64,000 bases of DNA, from the NCBI GenBank assembly GCA_019058445.1, contig JAHPZA010000006.1:310001-374000 (forward strand). The letters run 5' to 3'. The DNA comes from Promethearchaeota archaeon. GTDB lineage: Archaea; Asgardarchaeota; Lokiarchaeia; Sigyniarchaeales; SOKP01. The notes beneath the pieces are model-generated. The model searched no databases, was not told the DNA's origin, and saw only the letters and a program-made list of their open reading frames with translations. Shown piece after piece: positions 9,574 to 18,403 of this stretch. The translations under genes and the position numbers were made by a program. Positions within the stretch are counted from its first letter, which is position 1; each line of letters opens with the position of its first letter.

Positions 9574-9733
9574 AATTTATACAGATTTCTTAGAAATTAT
9601 TTAAAGAGATAATAAATTTCGTAATTTAAGAATTACACTAAAAATATTTAAAAAAAATACTAATTTTCAATAGATAAAAAAATTAATTAATTTTGACACT
9701 CCAAACAAATTCAAGGGATCCCCGGTTATATTG

Positions 9734-10558
9734 ATGGATGTTTTTATTATTGGTCTTTTATTAGCTTTGTTTGCTGGATTATCAACGACATTGGGGTGCA
9801 TTGTTTCGTTTTTCATTAAAGAACCAAGTCCGAGATTTATCTCTTTTATTATGGGTTTCTCAGCAGGAGTAATGGTTCTTATTTCCTTTGTAGAACTTCT
9901 GCAAGAGGGCATAAGATCTAATGGATTTATGATGGGGCTGATATTTTTCTTCGTAGGGTTATTAATTATGCTTGTAATTGATGTTACAGTCACACATGAA
10001 TACGAATTTGAAGATTCCATCGAAATGTTTAATAATAAACACGCATGTGAAGATCCTTATCATCATCGCCATTATCGTCATCGTTATCATCATGAAAAAG
10101 AGAATGATATAAACTTGGAAAAAACTTCCCTATTTGTATTTCTCGGGATATTCATTCATAATATTCCTGAAGGAATGGCTACGTTTATAGGAACTGTTAA
10201 AGATGTAGAGTTAGGGATCATTTTAGCCGTTGCGATTGCCCTTCATAATATTCCAGAAGGCATTGCAGTTTCCGTCCCTGTTTATACGTGTACTAACGAT
10301 AGAAGAAAGGCATTTTTTTGGTCATTTTTATCAGGAATTAGCGAATTCTTAGGAGCTCTCATTATTGGGTTGGTTTTCTATCCATTTATTAATGAATTTT
10401 CATTAGGAGCAATGTTAGCCATAGTCGCAGGCATTATGATTTATATCTCACTTGATGAATTACTCCCCGTTTCACATTCATTAGGAAAGGAGCATGTGGC
10501 AATCCTAGGACTTATAACTGGTATGTTTATTATGTTTTTGAGTTTAATGCTTATATAA
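9734..10558 (+). CDS. ZIP-family divalent metal transporter (ZupT-like)
   Basis: About 274 residues with eight predicted membrane helices. The metal-site helices carry HNIPEGMATF and ALHNIPEGIAV, the classic signature of helices IV and V. The long cytoplasmic loop is rich in histidine (HHRHYRHRYHH), as in many ZIP proteins. The expected role is uptake of Zn2+ or Fe2+ across the cell membrane. An in-frame TTG lies just before the ATG. It is placed upstream of the iron-uptake genes but on its own transcript, and no operator like those of feo was seen in front of it. Confidence 0.9.
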   Translation: MDVFIIGLLLALFAGLSTTLGCIVSFFIKEPSPRFISFIMGFSAGVMVLISFVELLQEGIRSNGFMMGLIFFFVGLLIMLVIDVTVTHEYEFEDSIEMFNNKHACEDPYHHRHYRHRYHHEKENDINLEKTSLFVFLGIFIHNIPEGMATFIGTVKDVELGIILAVAIALHNIPEGIAVSVPVYTCTNDRRKAFFWSFLSGISEFLGALIIGLVFYPFINEFSLGAMLAIVAGIMIYISLDELLPVSHSLGKEHVAILGLITGMFIMFLSLMLI

Positions 10559-10684
10559 ATCATAAATACGATTTTTCTCAGATTCTCCAAGCTATTAGAT
10601 GGAAAAATTAATTAATGTGATAAATTCTTCCAATTTTTTATTAAGTTCTTTAAAAAATTCTAGAGTCTGTTATAAGTTCGTCTA

Positions 10685-11497
10685 TTACTTTACAGATAAT
10701 GTTAACTTGTTTTTCAGTTCTTCCGCTAAATTACCTAATTTGTTCGCAGTAGTAGAAATCTCTTCCATTGACGCTGTTTGCTCCTCTGTTGAAGCATTAA
10801 CTCCTTCCATAGATGCTGAAGTTGCTTTAATGTTCTTAATTATGAGATTAAATTTATTATTAGTATCGTTGACAGCTTTTTTTGATTCTTCTGCTAATTT
10901 TCTTACTTCGTCTGCTACAACTGCAAATCCTCGACCATATTCTCCAGCCCTTCCTGCTTCTATGGCTGCATTTAAAGCTAATAAATTAATTTGCTCAGCA
11001 ACATTGTTAATTAATTGCATTATATTTTTTATATCTTCTGTGGAGTTAAAAATATCTTGGCTTTTAATTGTCATTTCTTGAGTAGATGAAGCTATTTCTT
11101 CGGATGAGGCATTTACTTCAGATGCGCTAGCAGCCAATTCTGTAGCTATGTTTGATACATTTATAGACATATTCGAACTAACTTTAATTACATCATTTAA
11201 TAAATCTTCAATAGTTAGTTGTTGTTTTGTGATAAGATTAACAATTCTATAAAGTACGTATATTGCAAAGACAGTCCCTGCAGGTATGATTATTGCTAAA
11301 GCAATAGGGTCATTTTCATATATTCCTATTGCTATCATAGGAAGTAATAATAAAACTATACACATGGTTGTAATAGCTAGAGAGACCCTGATTTCAAGTT
11401 TTCTGTTTTTTTTTTTTAAATACAAATAGAAAAATGCTTCTATACAAGCCCAATTAAAAAATGCTAAAAAAATACTGATTTCTATGTTTTGAATCAT
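10685..11497 (-). CDS. Short membrane-anchored methyl-accepting chemotaxis-like signalling protein
   Basis: 270 residues. Three hydrophobic helices (about 6-26, 38-60, 65-87) have only tiny loops between them, so there is no extracellular sensor and no HAMP domain. After that comes a coiled-coil signalling domain with the conserved hairpin tip ([21 protein letters not shown]). The tip binds CheA/CheW in classical systems. Neither is in this window, so the output partner is unknown. The coil is short compared with typical receptors. The small membrane part suggests it senses membrane or cytoplasmic state, which is inference. Confidence 0.8.
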   Translation of the reverse strand: MIQNIEISIFLAFFNWACIEAFFYLYLKKKNRKLEIRVSLAITTMCIVLLLLPMIAIGIYENDPIALAIIIPAGTVFAIYVLYRIVNLITKQQLTIEDLLNDVIKVSSNMSINVSNIATELAASASEVNASSEEIASSTQEMTIKSQDIFNSTEDIKNIMQLINNVAEQINLLALNAAIEAGRAGEYGRGFAVVADEVRKLAEESKKAVNDTNNKFNLIIKNIKATSASMEGVNASTEEQTASMEEISTTANKLGNLAEELKNKLTLSVK

Positions 11498-11776
11498 AAC
11501 ACATTCACCGAAATGAATGGTGAATTAAAACGAATTTTATAAATTTGCTTAAATATGTACTAAAATGTACATTTATAAATCCTAATTTTTAAAATAATGT
11601 TGTCCTAAGAGTAACAAATCTTAAAGAGTAATATTTTTACGATTGGATTAGTTCTAAAATTAAAATATTGGAAAGAATTCAATGTATACTACCAGAAATT
11701 TTTAAGTTTAATACTATTATAGTAAATAAGCAGAATTCATTTCTGATTCCAAAAGTATCTACAGAGAAAAATTACC

Positions 11777-12349
11777 TTATATAATGAAGCCTTCCCTCTT
11801 CTTATTAGATTTTTTTAAAAGCTCTTGGAGTTTTTTGTAAGTCTCAAAATCTAATTCTTGATATAAATCATCTGATTGTTCAATACTAATTTGGTCCAAA
11901 AATCCTTCTATTATTAAAAAAGCCATAACATTTAAGTTTCCACTACGAAATCTTTTTATAATCTCAGTTTTATACACTTCCCCTGCTATTTTATCACCTG
12001 CTTCAGTTAATCTTCTGAGGAGAGGGAACGCTAAATTCGAATGGAGTACTTCAGTATTATAATTGTTTTCATACCAAACTTGTAAGTTTGATGAGTGTGC
12101 CCAAAATTCGGCTTCTGGAGGAATTTCAATTTCATTATCCTTATCAAGTTCTAAAGAATGATCTAGATTTTCAGCTTGTCCATCAATAGTTATATTTTCG
12201 AGTCTTGGCTTAACATCCTCACTATTTTTTATTGGGCTGTTCAATAAGAGGTATTTACACTGAAGTACCCTCCTATTATCTACATATATAACGGTTTTAC
12301 CATCCTCTAGTTTGAGTTTGAGAACTTCATTGATGCTAAATTCTTTCAT
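11777..12349 (-). CDS. Conserved Asgard protein resembling the domain that precedes leucine-rich repeats
   Basis: 190 residues, soluble. The central block (EAEFWAHSSNLQVWYENNY, then LLHSNLAFPLLRRLTEAGD and EIIKRFRSGN) matches a domain I know from many lokiarchaeal proteins, where it stands N-terminal to leucine-rich repeats. No repeats follow here, so this is a free-standing version. The N-terminal strands (KLEDGKTVIYVDNRRV) and the acidic middle are also typical. The function is unknown and may be protein-protein contact. ATG start. It stands alone between the chemoreceptor-like gene and feoA. Confidence 0.6.
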   Translation of the reverse strand: MKEFSINEVLKLKLEDGKTVIYVDNRRVLQCKYLLLNSPIKNSEDVKPRLENITIDGQAENLDHSLELDKDNEIEIPPEAEFWAHSSNLQVWYENNYNTEVLHSNLAFPLLRRLTEAGDKIAGEVYKTEIIKRFRSGNLNVMAFLIIEGFLDQISIEQSDDLYQELDFETYKKLQELLKKSNKKREGFII

Positions 12350-12533
12350 AACTTTACTAAATAAAAAAAATTAGGCTTTTTCAAAAAATTTTTTGATTAA
12401 TTTTATGTTTCGCTTAAAATAATCCTAAAATAAAAAGAAATCCAATAAAATAAAATGGGTAACAAAAAATTAGACATTTTTAATAAATTCGAGAGAAAAA
12501 GTATAGCCGTTATTAAGCTCAGCCAACTATTTC

Positions 12534-12833
12534 TCAATCTTCACATTCTCCATTACAGTCGACTAATATTTTAGAAGCTAATCCTCTACCTAAAACCAAG
12601 GATGTTCCCTTAACGATTATATTAATTGGACCTCGAAAAGGTGCGGACTTCTTTTTAATTATTTTCACTCCCGGTACAATTCCGAGGTGTGCTAAACGCC
12701 TTTTTGCTCCATATCCTGCATTTACTCCCCTCACAATAAGTTCTGTGCCAAGGTCGCACTCGCTCAAGCATTTTATTAATGGTACTACATTACGAATTCG
12801 TATATTTCTTCTATGACCTTTCCTTTGCATCAT
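12534..12833 (-). CDS. feoA: FeoA-domain protein (first copy)
   Basis: 99 residues with an SH3-like FeoA fold: IKCLSECDLG, AKRRLAHLGIVPG and RGLASKILVDC are the family landmarks. FeoA is a small cytosolic partner of the ferrous-iron transporter FeoB. The C-terminus carries two Cys in the last few residues (CNGECED). It points away from the second feoA and from feoB, with a 316-base shared control region. The two FeoA proteins are clearly related to each other along their whole length, including the basic N-terminus and the Cys tail. Confidence 0.85.
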   Translation of the reverse strand: MMQRKGHRRNIRIRNVVPLIKCLSECDLGTELIVRGVNAGYGAKRRLAHLGIVPGVKIIKKKSAPFRGPINIIVKGTSLVLGRGLASKILVDCNGECED

Positions 12834-12927
12834 TTTTAATTAATTTTTATAAATATCGGAGTTTAGTAAATAGAACTTGTTTTTTATAAGGTAATCTAAT
12901 AAATTGTAGAGTAACAAAACTTATAAA

Positions 12928-12943
12928 GTTAGGTGAGGCTAAC
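12928..12943. promoter_or_regulatory. Imperfect inverted repeat, probable iron-regulator operator
   Basis: GTTAGGTGAGGCTAAC has five-base arms (GTTAG/CTAAC) around a six-base centre. It resembles the TTAGG-N-CCTAA type of site bound by DtxR-family iron regulators, as does the second site 180 bases away. It abuts a TATA-like box at 12921-12927 upstream of the leftward feoA. Confidence 0.5.
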
Positions 12944-13112
12944 AATTATAAAGAATATCTATTATTAAATAGAATTAGGGACCATTCATACTATCTGGGA
13001 TATTGCAATTTTAAACAAAGATCTCTCATTAAATATTAGATTTTTTTAATAAAGTTTGAAAATTCCACTATTAATTAAGAGGCATCTTATTTTTTAAAAT
13101 AAAAAGATTTAA

Positions 13113-13130
13113 AATTAGGTATGCCTAATT
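13113..13130. promoter_or_regulatory. Perfect inverted repeat upstream of feoA-feoB, probable iron-regulator operator
   Basis: AATTAGG-TATG-CCTAATT is a perfect repeat with seven-base arms and a four-base spacer. It begins 37 bases before the feoA start and lies just after a TATA-like stretch, so a bound repressor would cover the transcription start. The core is of DtxR/IdeR type. No regulator gene of that family is in the window. Confidence 0.6.
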
Positions 13131-13149
13131 ATTATATAGAGAAAAAATT

Positions 13150-13449
13150 ATGATAAGATCGATGCATAAAAAATCTCATAGATATAGAGGCCATGGAACG
13201 CCTTTAATAAAATGTTTAACAGAATGTAATAAAGGGGAGGAAGTCAGCATAATAAACGTAAATGCCGGACATGGAGCAAAAAGGCGGTTAGCAAATTTAG
13301 GATTAGTTCCCGGCACTGTAATAAAAAAAAAGCTAGAAGCCCCATTTCGGGGACCAATAGAAATTTTTGTGAAAGGTACTAAGTTAGTAATTGGACGTGG
13401 ATTAGCTTCAAAAATCCTTGTAGAATGTAATGAAGCTTGTTCATTTTAG
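13150..13449 (+). CDS. feoA: FeoA-domain protein (second copy, ahead of feoB)
   Basis: 99 residues, FeoA fold, with IKCLTECNKG, AKRRLANLGLVPG and RGLASKILVEC. It is a paralogue of the leftward copy with the same basic head (HRYRGHGTPL) and a Cys near the C-terminus. It lies 87 bases upstream of feoB on the same strand and is probably co-transcribed with it from the promoter holding the perfect inverted repeat. Its role is to support Fe2+ import by FeoB in the cytosol. Confidence 0.88.
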   Translation: MIRSMHKKSHRYRGHGTPLIKCLTECNKGEEVSIINVNAGHGAKRRLANLGLVPGTVIKKKLEAPFRGPIEIFVKGTKLVIGRGLASKILVECNEACSF

Positions 13450-13536
13450 AAGGATTAATCCCCCCAGAGACCATTCGATTCAATAATCTTAAAAAAGATA
13501 TTATAAATATAATTAAGTAAGGTATGTTGAGTTTTT

Positions 13537-15684
13537 ATGAGTAGTCATTTACCTAAAAAACCGAAAAATAAAGGAAAGTATAAGGACACTATTAACATTG
13601 CGTTAGCTGGTAACCCGAATGTAGGGAAATCGGTCATTTTCAACCAATTGACAGGGCTCTCGCAGACAATAGGGAATTGGCCCGGAAAAACCGTAGAAAG
13701 AATGGAAGGCTATCTCGATTTTTTAGGATATCACTTCAATATCGTTGACTTGCCCGGTATATACAGTTTATCCACCTATTCATTAGAAGAGATCGTAAGT
13801 AGAGAATATATTGTGTCCGATGAAGTAGATCTGATAATAAATGTAATTGATGCGACAAATCTGGAAAGGAATCTCTTTTTCACTTTTCAATTACTAGAAT
13901 TAAAAGTTCCGATGATTCTAGCAATTAATCAAATGGATATCTTGAGGAAGAGAAAGATCGAGTTGGATTTTGAAGAATTGGAAAGAATTTTCAAGCTCCC
14001 TGTTCTGCCTGTAGTAGCTGTTCATGGTACAGGAGTGCATCAATTGCTCGAGGAGGCCATAGAAATGGTTGTTTATCGCTATAGCCACTCACATTTTGAT
14101 AGTTCTGAACCGGAAGAATATGAACATCACCGACATGATTATTATCGTGATGAACATGTGTATAATAAAGTAGAGAAATGGCCTCCTTTAAAGAAAGAAT
14201 TTGAATTTCCTGATTTATCCTCTATTCTTTCGTTTGGAAAAGAGGTTGAGACGAAAATTAATAATTTAAGGAGAGAAATAGAGAAAAATCAAGATTATTT
14301 TTCAGGTTTCCAGTACCCTTTAAGGTTTTTAGCGATAAAATTATTAGAAGATGATGAAGAGATAAGAAAAATATTCGAAAATAATGAAAAAGCACGGAGT
14401 AGCATTGAAATAGCCAAAAATTATAGAAATGAGTTAGAAGAATATCATGGAGAAGATATCAACACCATTATCTCCTCTGAAATTTATAATGATATTCATA
14501 AAATTATTGAAAAAGTGGTGTCTATTAAACAGAAAGAAAAAGTACAAAAAACGTCCTTTGCGGATAAAATCGATCATCTCACGACTCATTCTTTTTGGGG
14601 GTATGTTATTTTAGCATTTGTAATTTTCGGTATTTATGCGTTTACATTTACGGTTGGCGATTTATTAGGAGGATTAATAGATGGAATATACGAAGACTTG
14701 AGTGTAACTATATATGATACTTACGGAGAAGATAATTTGTGGATTAAAATCTTATGGAATGGCGGTGTGGGAGGATTTTTTGGAGCGGTTGGAGGAGTTT
14801 TAGTGTATGTAATTCCATTTTTTTTAATAATTGAGATTTTACAGGATTCAGGCTATCTCCCAAGGGCTGCTTTTCTTATGGATAGAGTTATGCATGCTAT
14901 TGGAGTCCACGGGAAAACTATAATTCCCATGATCTTAGGATTTGGATGTAATGTTCCAGCTTGTGCTGGATGTAGAATCATGGAAACAGAAAGAGAAAAG
15001 AAAATCTCAATTGTATTATCTTCACTTGTCCCATGTGCTGCTGTTATGACGGTTGTAATGGGGTTGGTAGGTCGATATTTAGGATTATTTTGGGTTTTAT
15101 TTTTGCTTGCTATAAATTTTACAGTAATCCTTATAGTTGGAAGGCTATTAAATAAAACCATGCCAGGTGTATGTACAGAACTCATCATGGAAATGCATGA
15201 ATACAGAGTACCAAATTATAATGTAATTACAAAACAAACATGGTTAAGGTCAAAAGAATTCATTTTTAAAGCAATGCCTCTAATTATTGTTCTTGGAATA
15301 ACACTGGAGATTTTACTTGAGTTAAGAGCTTTAGATCCAATCAATATTGTATTATCCCCAATTACTGTGTTTTGGTTAGGGCTCCCAATAATTACCGGTG
15401 TATTCTTAATTTATGGAATCTTACGAAAGGAATTAACCTTAGTACTTCTTGCTCTTCTTGCCTCATCAATGGGTTTAACACTTATAGAACTTATGACTCC
15501 CATACAAATGATTGTATTTTGTTTAGTCACAATGCTTTATGTGCCTTGTTTTGCGACTGTTGTGATTATCGCGAAACAAACTAATTGGAAATATGCCCTA
15601 CAAATTTCACTCATGGAGATTTCAGTAGCCCTGTTGATTGGTGGATTAATCCATTTTGGGTATATTTTTTTTACTACATTATAA
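13537..15684 (+). CDS. feoB: FeoB ferrous iron transporter
   Basis: 715 residues. The N-terminal G domain has the P-loop GNPNVGKS (25-32), DLPG (G3) and NQMD (G4). A helical GDI-like region follows, then the membrane core with two Gate-type halves, including GFGCNVPACAGCR and LVPCAA, and a C-terminal set of helices. An unusual His/Asp/Glu-rich stretch (HHRHDYYRDEH) lies between the G domain and the helical region. The protein imports Fe2+ across the cell membrane under anoxic conditions. ATG start. It pairs with the upstream feoA. Confidence 0.93.
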   Translation: MSSHLPKKPKNKGKYKDTINIALAGNPNVGKSVIFNQLTGLSQTIGNWPGKTVERMEGYLDFLGYHFNIVDLPGIYSLSTYSLEEIVSREYIVSDEVDLIINVIDATNLERNLFFTFQLLELKVPMILAINQMDILRKRKIELDFEELERIFKLPVLPVVAVHGTGVHQLLEEAIEMVVYRYSHSHFDSSEPEEYEHHRHDYYRDEHVYNKVEKWPPLKKEFEFPDLSSILSFGKEVETKINNLRREIEKNQDYFSGFQYPLRFLAIKLLEDDEEIRKIFENNEKARSSIEIAKNYRNELEEYHGEDINTIISSEIYNDIHKIIEKVVSIKQKEKVQKTSFADKIDHLTTHSFWGYVILAFVIFGIYAFTFTVGDLLGGLIDGIYEDLSVTIYDTYGEDNLWIKILWNGGVGGFFGAVGGVLVYVIPFFLIIEILQDSGYLPRAAFLMDRVMHAIGVHGKTIIPMILGFGCNVPACAGCRIMETEREKKISIVLSSLVPCAAVMTVVMGLVGRYLGLFWVLFLLAINFTVILIVGRLLNKTMPGVCTELIMEMHEYRVPNYNVITKQTWLRSKEFIFKAMPLIIVLGITLEILLELRALDPINIVLSPITVFWLGLPIITGVFLIYGILRKELTLVLLALLASSMGLTLIELMTPIQMIVFCLVTMLYVPCFATVVIIAKQTNWKYALQISLMEISVALLIGGLIHFGYIFFTTL

Positions 15685-15806
15685 TCTTTTTATTTTTCAA
15701 ACTCTAATTTATATTACATTTATATTGTTTTAAGAATTCATATTCGTAGCATAGAAAGCTAAGAAAAACTGAACAAATATCAGAATAACGATTAACCGTC
15801 CATGAT

Positions 15807-16811
15807 ATGAAGGTTAGAATAACTACACCTTGCCGAATACATCTCTCCTTAATCGATGAGAACGGGTACACGGGGAGAGTTGATGGTGGAATTGGTCTTA
15901 TGTTAGATAGACCAAATGTGGTTTTTGAGGCTTCAAATTCAGCAACTCAATTTAAAATTGAAGCGATTAAATATTATCGAGAATCTATAGAAGTGATCAA
16001 TGAGAAAGCATCGAAGATTTTTAAAGCATTTGATATCAGCAATAAAAATTTCCATTTTTATCTGAGAAGATATTATCCAAGTCATGTTGGATTAGGATCA
16101 AAAACGCAATTATCTCTTGCGATTGCTACCGCTATTGCCAAATTGAAAGATATGCAGATATCAACAAAAGAATTAACTAAACTCGTTGAAAGAGGAGGTA
16201 CTTCTGGAATTGGATGGCGAGGTTTTGAATCTGGAGGCTTTATTTTGGATGGCGGTCATGATTTCGGTAGGGGAAAAGAGAAAGAAACGTTTTTACCCTC
16301 ATCAGCGTCGAGTTATGCGGACCCTGCTATGACAATATTAAGATATACCATTCCTGAACACTGGCGCTTTGTTGTTGCTATTCCCAATGTAAAAAATGGA
16401 GCTTACGGAGATGAAGAAGTCAGTATTTTTCAAAAACATGCTCCTATACCAAGAGATGAGGTAAATGAAGTATCACATCAAATTTTAATGAAAGTAGTTC
16501 CAGGAATACTGAAAAAAGATTTAACATGTTTTGGAGAAGGTATAAAAAGAATTCAGAGTATTGGTTTTAAGCATATTGAAATAAATTTACAGCATAAAGT
16601 AGTTAAAAATTTATTGAGCTTTTTAGATGAGTTTGGTGTTAAAGCTTATGGAATGAGTTCATTTGGACCAAGTGTCATTGGTATTACGGAATCTGATAAG
16701 GAGGCAGAAGAATTATTTGGAGCAGTTCATAGTCACCTTAGAAATACTGGAGGCCATATTTATATCTGTAAACCTAATAATACAGGAGCAAAAATCGAAT
16801 ATTTAGAATGA
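15807..16811 (+). CDS. mptG: Beta-ribofuranosylaminobenzene 5'-phosphate synthase (H4MPT biosynthesis)
   Basis: 334 residues of the GHMP-kinase-like fold. The N-terminus reads ITTPCRIHLSLID with a Gly-rich segment RVDGGIGLMLDRP, and the nucleotide-type loop is replaced by the family's VGLGSKTQLSLA. The enzyme joins 4-hydroxybenzoate or 4-aminobenzoate with phosphoribosyl diphosphate, releasing CO2, as the first committed step of the methanopterin side arm. The length and motifs match archaeal MptG. The next gene, a dihydroneopterin-aldolase-like protein, follows at once, so the two form an operon for the same cofactor. Confidence 0.85.
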   Translation: MKVRITTPCRIHLSLIDENGYTGRVDGGIGLMLDRPNVVFEASNSATQFKIEAIKYYRESIEVINEKASKIFKAFDISNKNFHFYLRRYYPSHVGLGSKTQLSLAIATAIAKLKDMQISTKELTKLVERGGTSGIGWRGFESGGFILDGGHDFGRGKEKETFLPSSASSYADPAMTILRYTIPEHWRFVVAIPNVKNGAYGDEEVSIFQKHAPIPRDEVNEVSHQILMKVVPGILKKDLTCFGEGIKRIQSIGFKHIEINLQHKVVKNLLSFLDEFGVKAYGMSSFGPSVIGITESDKEAEELFGAVHSHLRNTGGHIYICKPNNTGAKIEYLE

Positions 16812-16817
16812 GTGTTA

Positions 16818-17213
16818 ATGAGCGATAAAAAGAATAAAATCTACTTTTCGCCTAATGTAAGTGAGAGAGAGAGAGCTTGTTTTGAAACAGGAATTAAACT
16901 TGGTGCACTATACCATATTTTATGCGGAATCCCTCTCTCTTCTGATGAAAGTGTTATTAAACCTATTGAACAAGGAATAGAAGCTGCGATTTCTTGTCAG
17001 CCTTATGTAAAATCTATAAAAATTAATCTCGATCGAACTAAAATCGTTGGAGATAAATCGACGCAGTTTGATTATGATGAGATTACGGGAAAAATTATCA
17101 GGGCGGAAATTGTTCTTGAATATGAATCAATAGAAATTTTAGCTAAAATAGATTGGGTTGAAAGCCTACAATATCCATTAATGTTTATTGAAAAAATTCA
17201 GGAAAATGATTGA
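16818..17213 (+). CDS. mptD: Archaeal dihydroneopterin aldolase MptD-like
   Basis: About 131 residues. The block ERACFETGIKLGALYH, the GIP turn and the C-terminal ILAKIDWVESLQYPLM fit the small archaeal family (MptD) that cleaves 7,8-dihydroneopterin to 6-hydroxymethyl-7,8-dihydropterin. It starts at ATG 16818; a GTG at 16812 touches the mptG stop. It directly follows mptG, so translational coupling is likely. Its place beside MptG supports the call. Sequence-level recognition is moderate because the family is small and poorly marked by motifs. Confidence 0.7.
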   Translation: MSDKKNKIYFSPNVSERERACFETGIKLGALYHILCGIPLSSDESVIKPIEQGIEAAISCQPYVKSIKINLDRTKIVGDKSTQFDYDEITGKIIRAEIVLEYESIEILAKIDWVESLQYPLMFIEKIQEND

Positions 17214-17290
17214 TTAATACAAGAATTCTTAAATATGATATATATCAATTATAGATATTTCAAATTAGTCTAAATTCAGTAAATGTAAAT

Positions 17291-17542
17291 ATGTTCACTA
17301 AAAATATTAGCATAGAGATAGAAAAAGGGAAAAAAGTACCATTAAAAGAAACGTATCTTGTTTTTTATAAATCTAAAGATGACATCAGATTAGTCCAGAA
17401 ATTCATTGACAAAACAATGAATGTGTCAATATCGTTAGATTTTAATGAATGTAAGAGATTATTAAATCTGCTCAATTTTTATTTGTTAGAAGGTGAATTT
17501 AAACCTTATAAGGATAAAATGTTAATCTACGAAAAAAATTAA
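17291..17542 (+). CDS. Small protein of unknown function
   Basis: 83 residues, soluble, alternating strands then a helix (ISLDFNECKRLLNLLNFYL). No Cys clusters or membrane helix. It sits between the H4MPT genes and the convergent DUF447 gene, which its end overlaps by four bases. ATG start with a plain AT-rich leader. No family recognised. Confidence 0.5.
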   Translation: MFTKNISIEIEKGKKVPLKETYLVFYKSKDDIRLVQKFIDKTMNVSISLDFNECKRLLNLLNFYLLEGEFKPYKDKMLIYEKN

Positions 17543-18237
17543 TCCATTAGACTACCTACATAGTTACTTAAAAGTTCAATAGCTTTCAGAGCGTCTTCAT
17601 TCTTACCAAACCTTTCAATATTTCCCTTGTGATCCAAAATTCCTTCATGAATCTTATAAAATAATTTTTGGTCATTCCTTTGTTTAGCAATCTTTAATCT
17701 AGTCGCTAATATTATTGCTTCTAATGCTAAATTCTCTGCTCGATTAAAAAATTTATAAGATTCATGAAATTTTTGATGAAAAATTATATTTAATTTGAAT
17801 ACAGGGATAATTACTTCCCCAAAACCATTCTGTTTTGCTTTTTCAAATTCTTGGGAAACTTCACATATCAGAATACCCCATGCGGTCTTTATATAAGGCA
17901 CATCCATAGCTCGCTTCTCTAAATACTTGAATTCATAAAATTCTAAGGGGAATTCAGTCAATCCTATAGGTGAGTCCTTTTCTTTTAAGGCTGCAAGAGC
18001 ATAAAGATAGACATTATCAACAAAATTAATAGCAATTATATTACTTTTCTTTAAATTTTTATAAGTAGAGGTGGAAGAGAAAGGAGAGATCTGTATTTGC
18101 TTATCTTCTAATAATCTAATACCCATACAAGAAGCATTGGGCTTGATTGCTTTTCCATCTTCAGTTATAAAATAAGTTGTGGCTATTATTTCGTATAAAT
18201 ATCCAATTTTCAGCCCAAAATCTTTATCATAAGAAAT
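17539..18237 (-). CDS. DUF447-family flavoprotein, apparent ATT start
   Basis: About 232 residues. DUF447 proteins have an FMN-binding split-barrel fold and often accompany archaeal H4MPT genes, which fits mptG/mptD next door. The first ATG (18126) would delete the start of the barrel: the frame upstream encodes GYLYEIIATTYF and EDGKAIKPNASCMGIRLL without a stop, back to a TAA. That stretch holds no ATG, GTG or TTG. An ATT at 18237 stands eight bases after GAGGT, an ideal ribosome-binding distance. A frameshift in the GGG run near 18210 would be the alternative explanation. The exact substrate is unknown. Confidence 0.7.
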   Translation of the reverse strand: MSYDKDFGLKIGYLYEIIATTYFITEDGKAIKPNASCMGIRLLEDKQIQISPFSSTSTYKNLKKSNIIAINFVDNVYLYALAALKEKDSPIGLTEFPLEFYEFKYLEKRAMDVPYIKTAWGILICEVSQEFEKAKQNGFGEVIIPVFKLNIIFHQKFHESYKFFNRAENLALEAIILATRLKIAKQRNDQKLFYKIHEGILDHKGNIERFGKNEDALKAIELLSNYVGSLMD

Positions 18238-18403
18238 TTTTTATTACCTCTTTTAACAATATATTTCTTTATTAAAATTTGACATTTATTTCTAAATTTC
18301 AACAAATTAAAATCTTAAACAAAAAAATTTTATATGTAGTCTTATTTGGGATATTTGATTCCATGCATTAAAACTTAATTTATAATAAGAAAGTGGTTTA
18401 TTA

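Larger units (their letters stand above)
12834..13149. promoter_or_regulatory. Divergent control region between two feoA genes
   Basis: No gene is visible in this 316-base stretch. It is very AT-rich, with TATA-like boxes at about 12921-12927 and about 13105-13115. Two similar inverted repeats, described separately, each lie beside a TATA-like box. The layout fits two divergent promoters under one metalloregulator. Confidence 0.55.

Noticed and set aside
9667..10020. Minus-strand frame over the ZIP transporter start
   Set aside because: Shadow of a transporter with clear family motifs.
10599..11081. Long plus-strand frame opposite the chemoreceptor-like gene
   Set aside because: It is the mirror of a well-supported signalling domain; its Ser/Ala/Leu pattern is a shadow.
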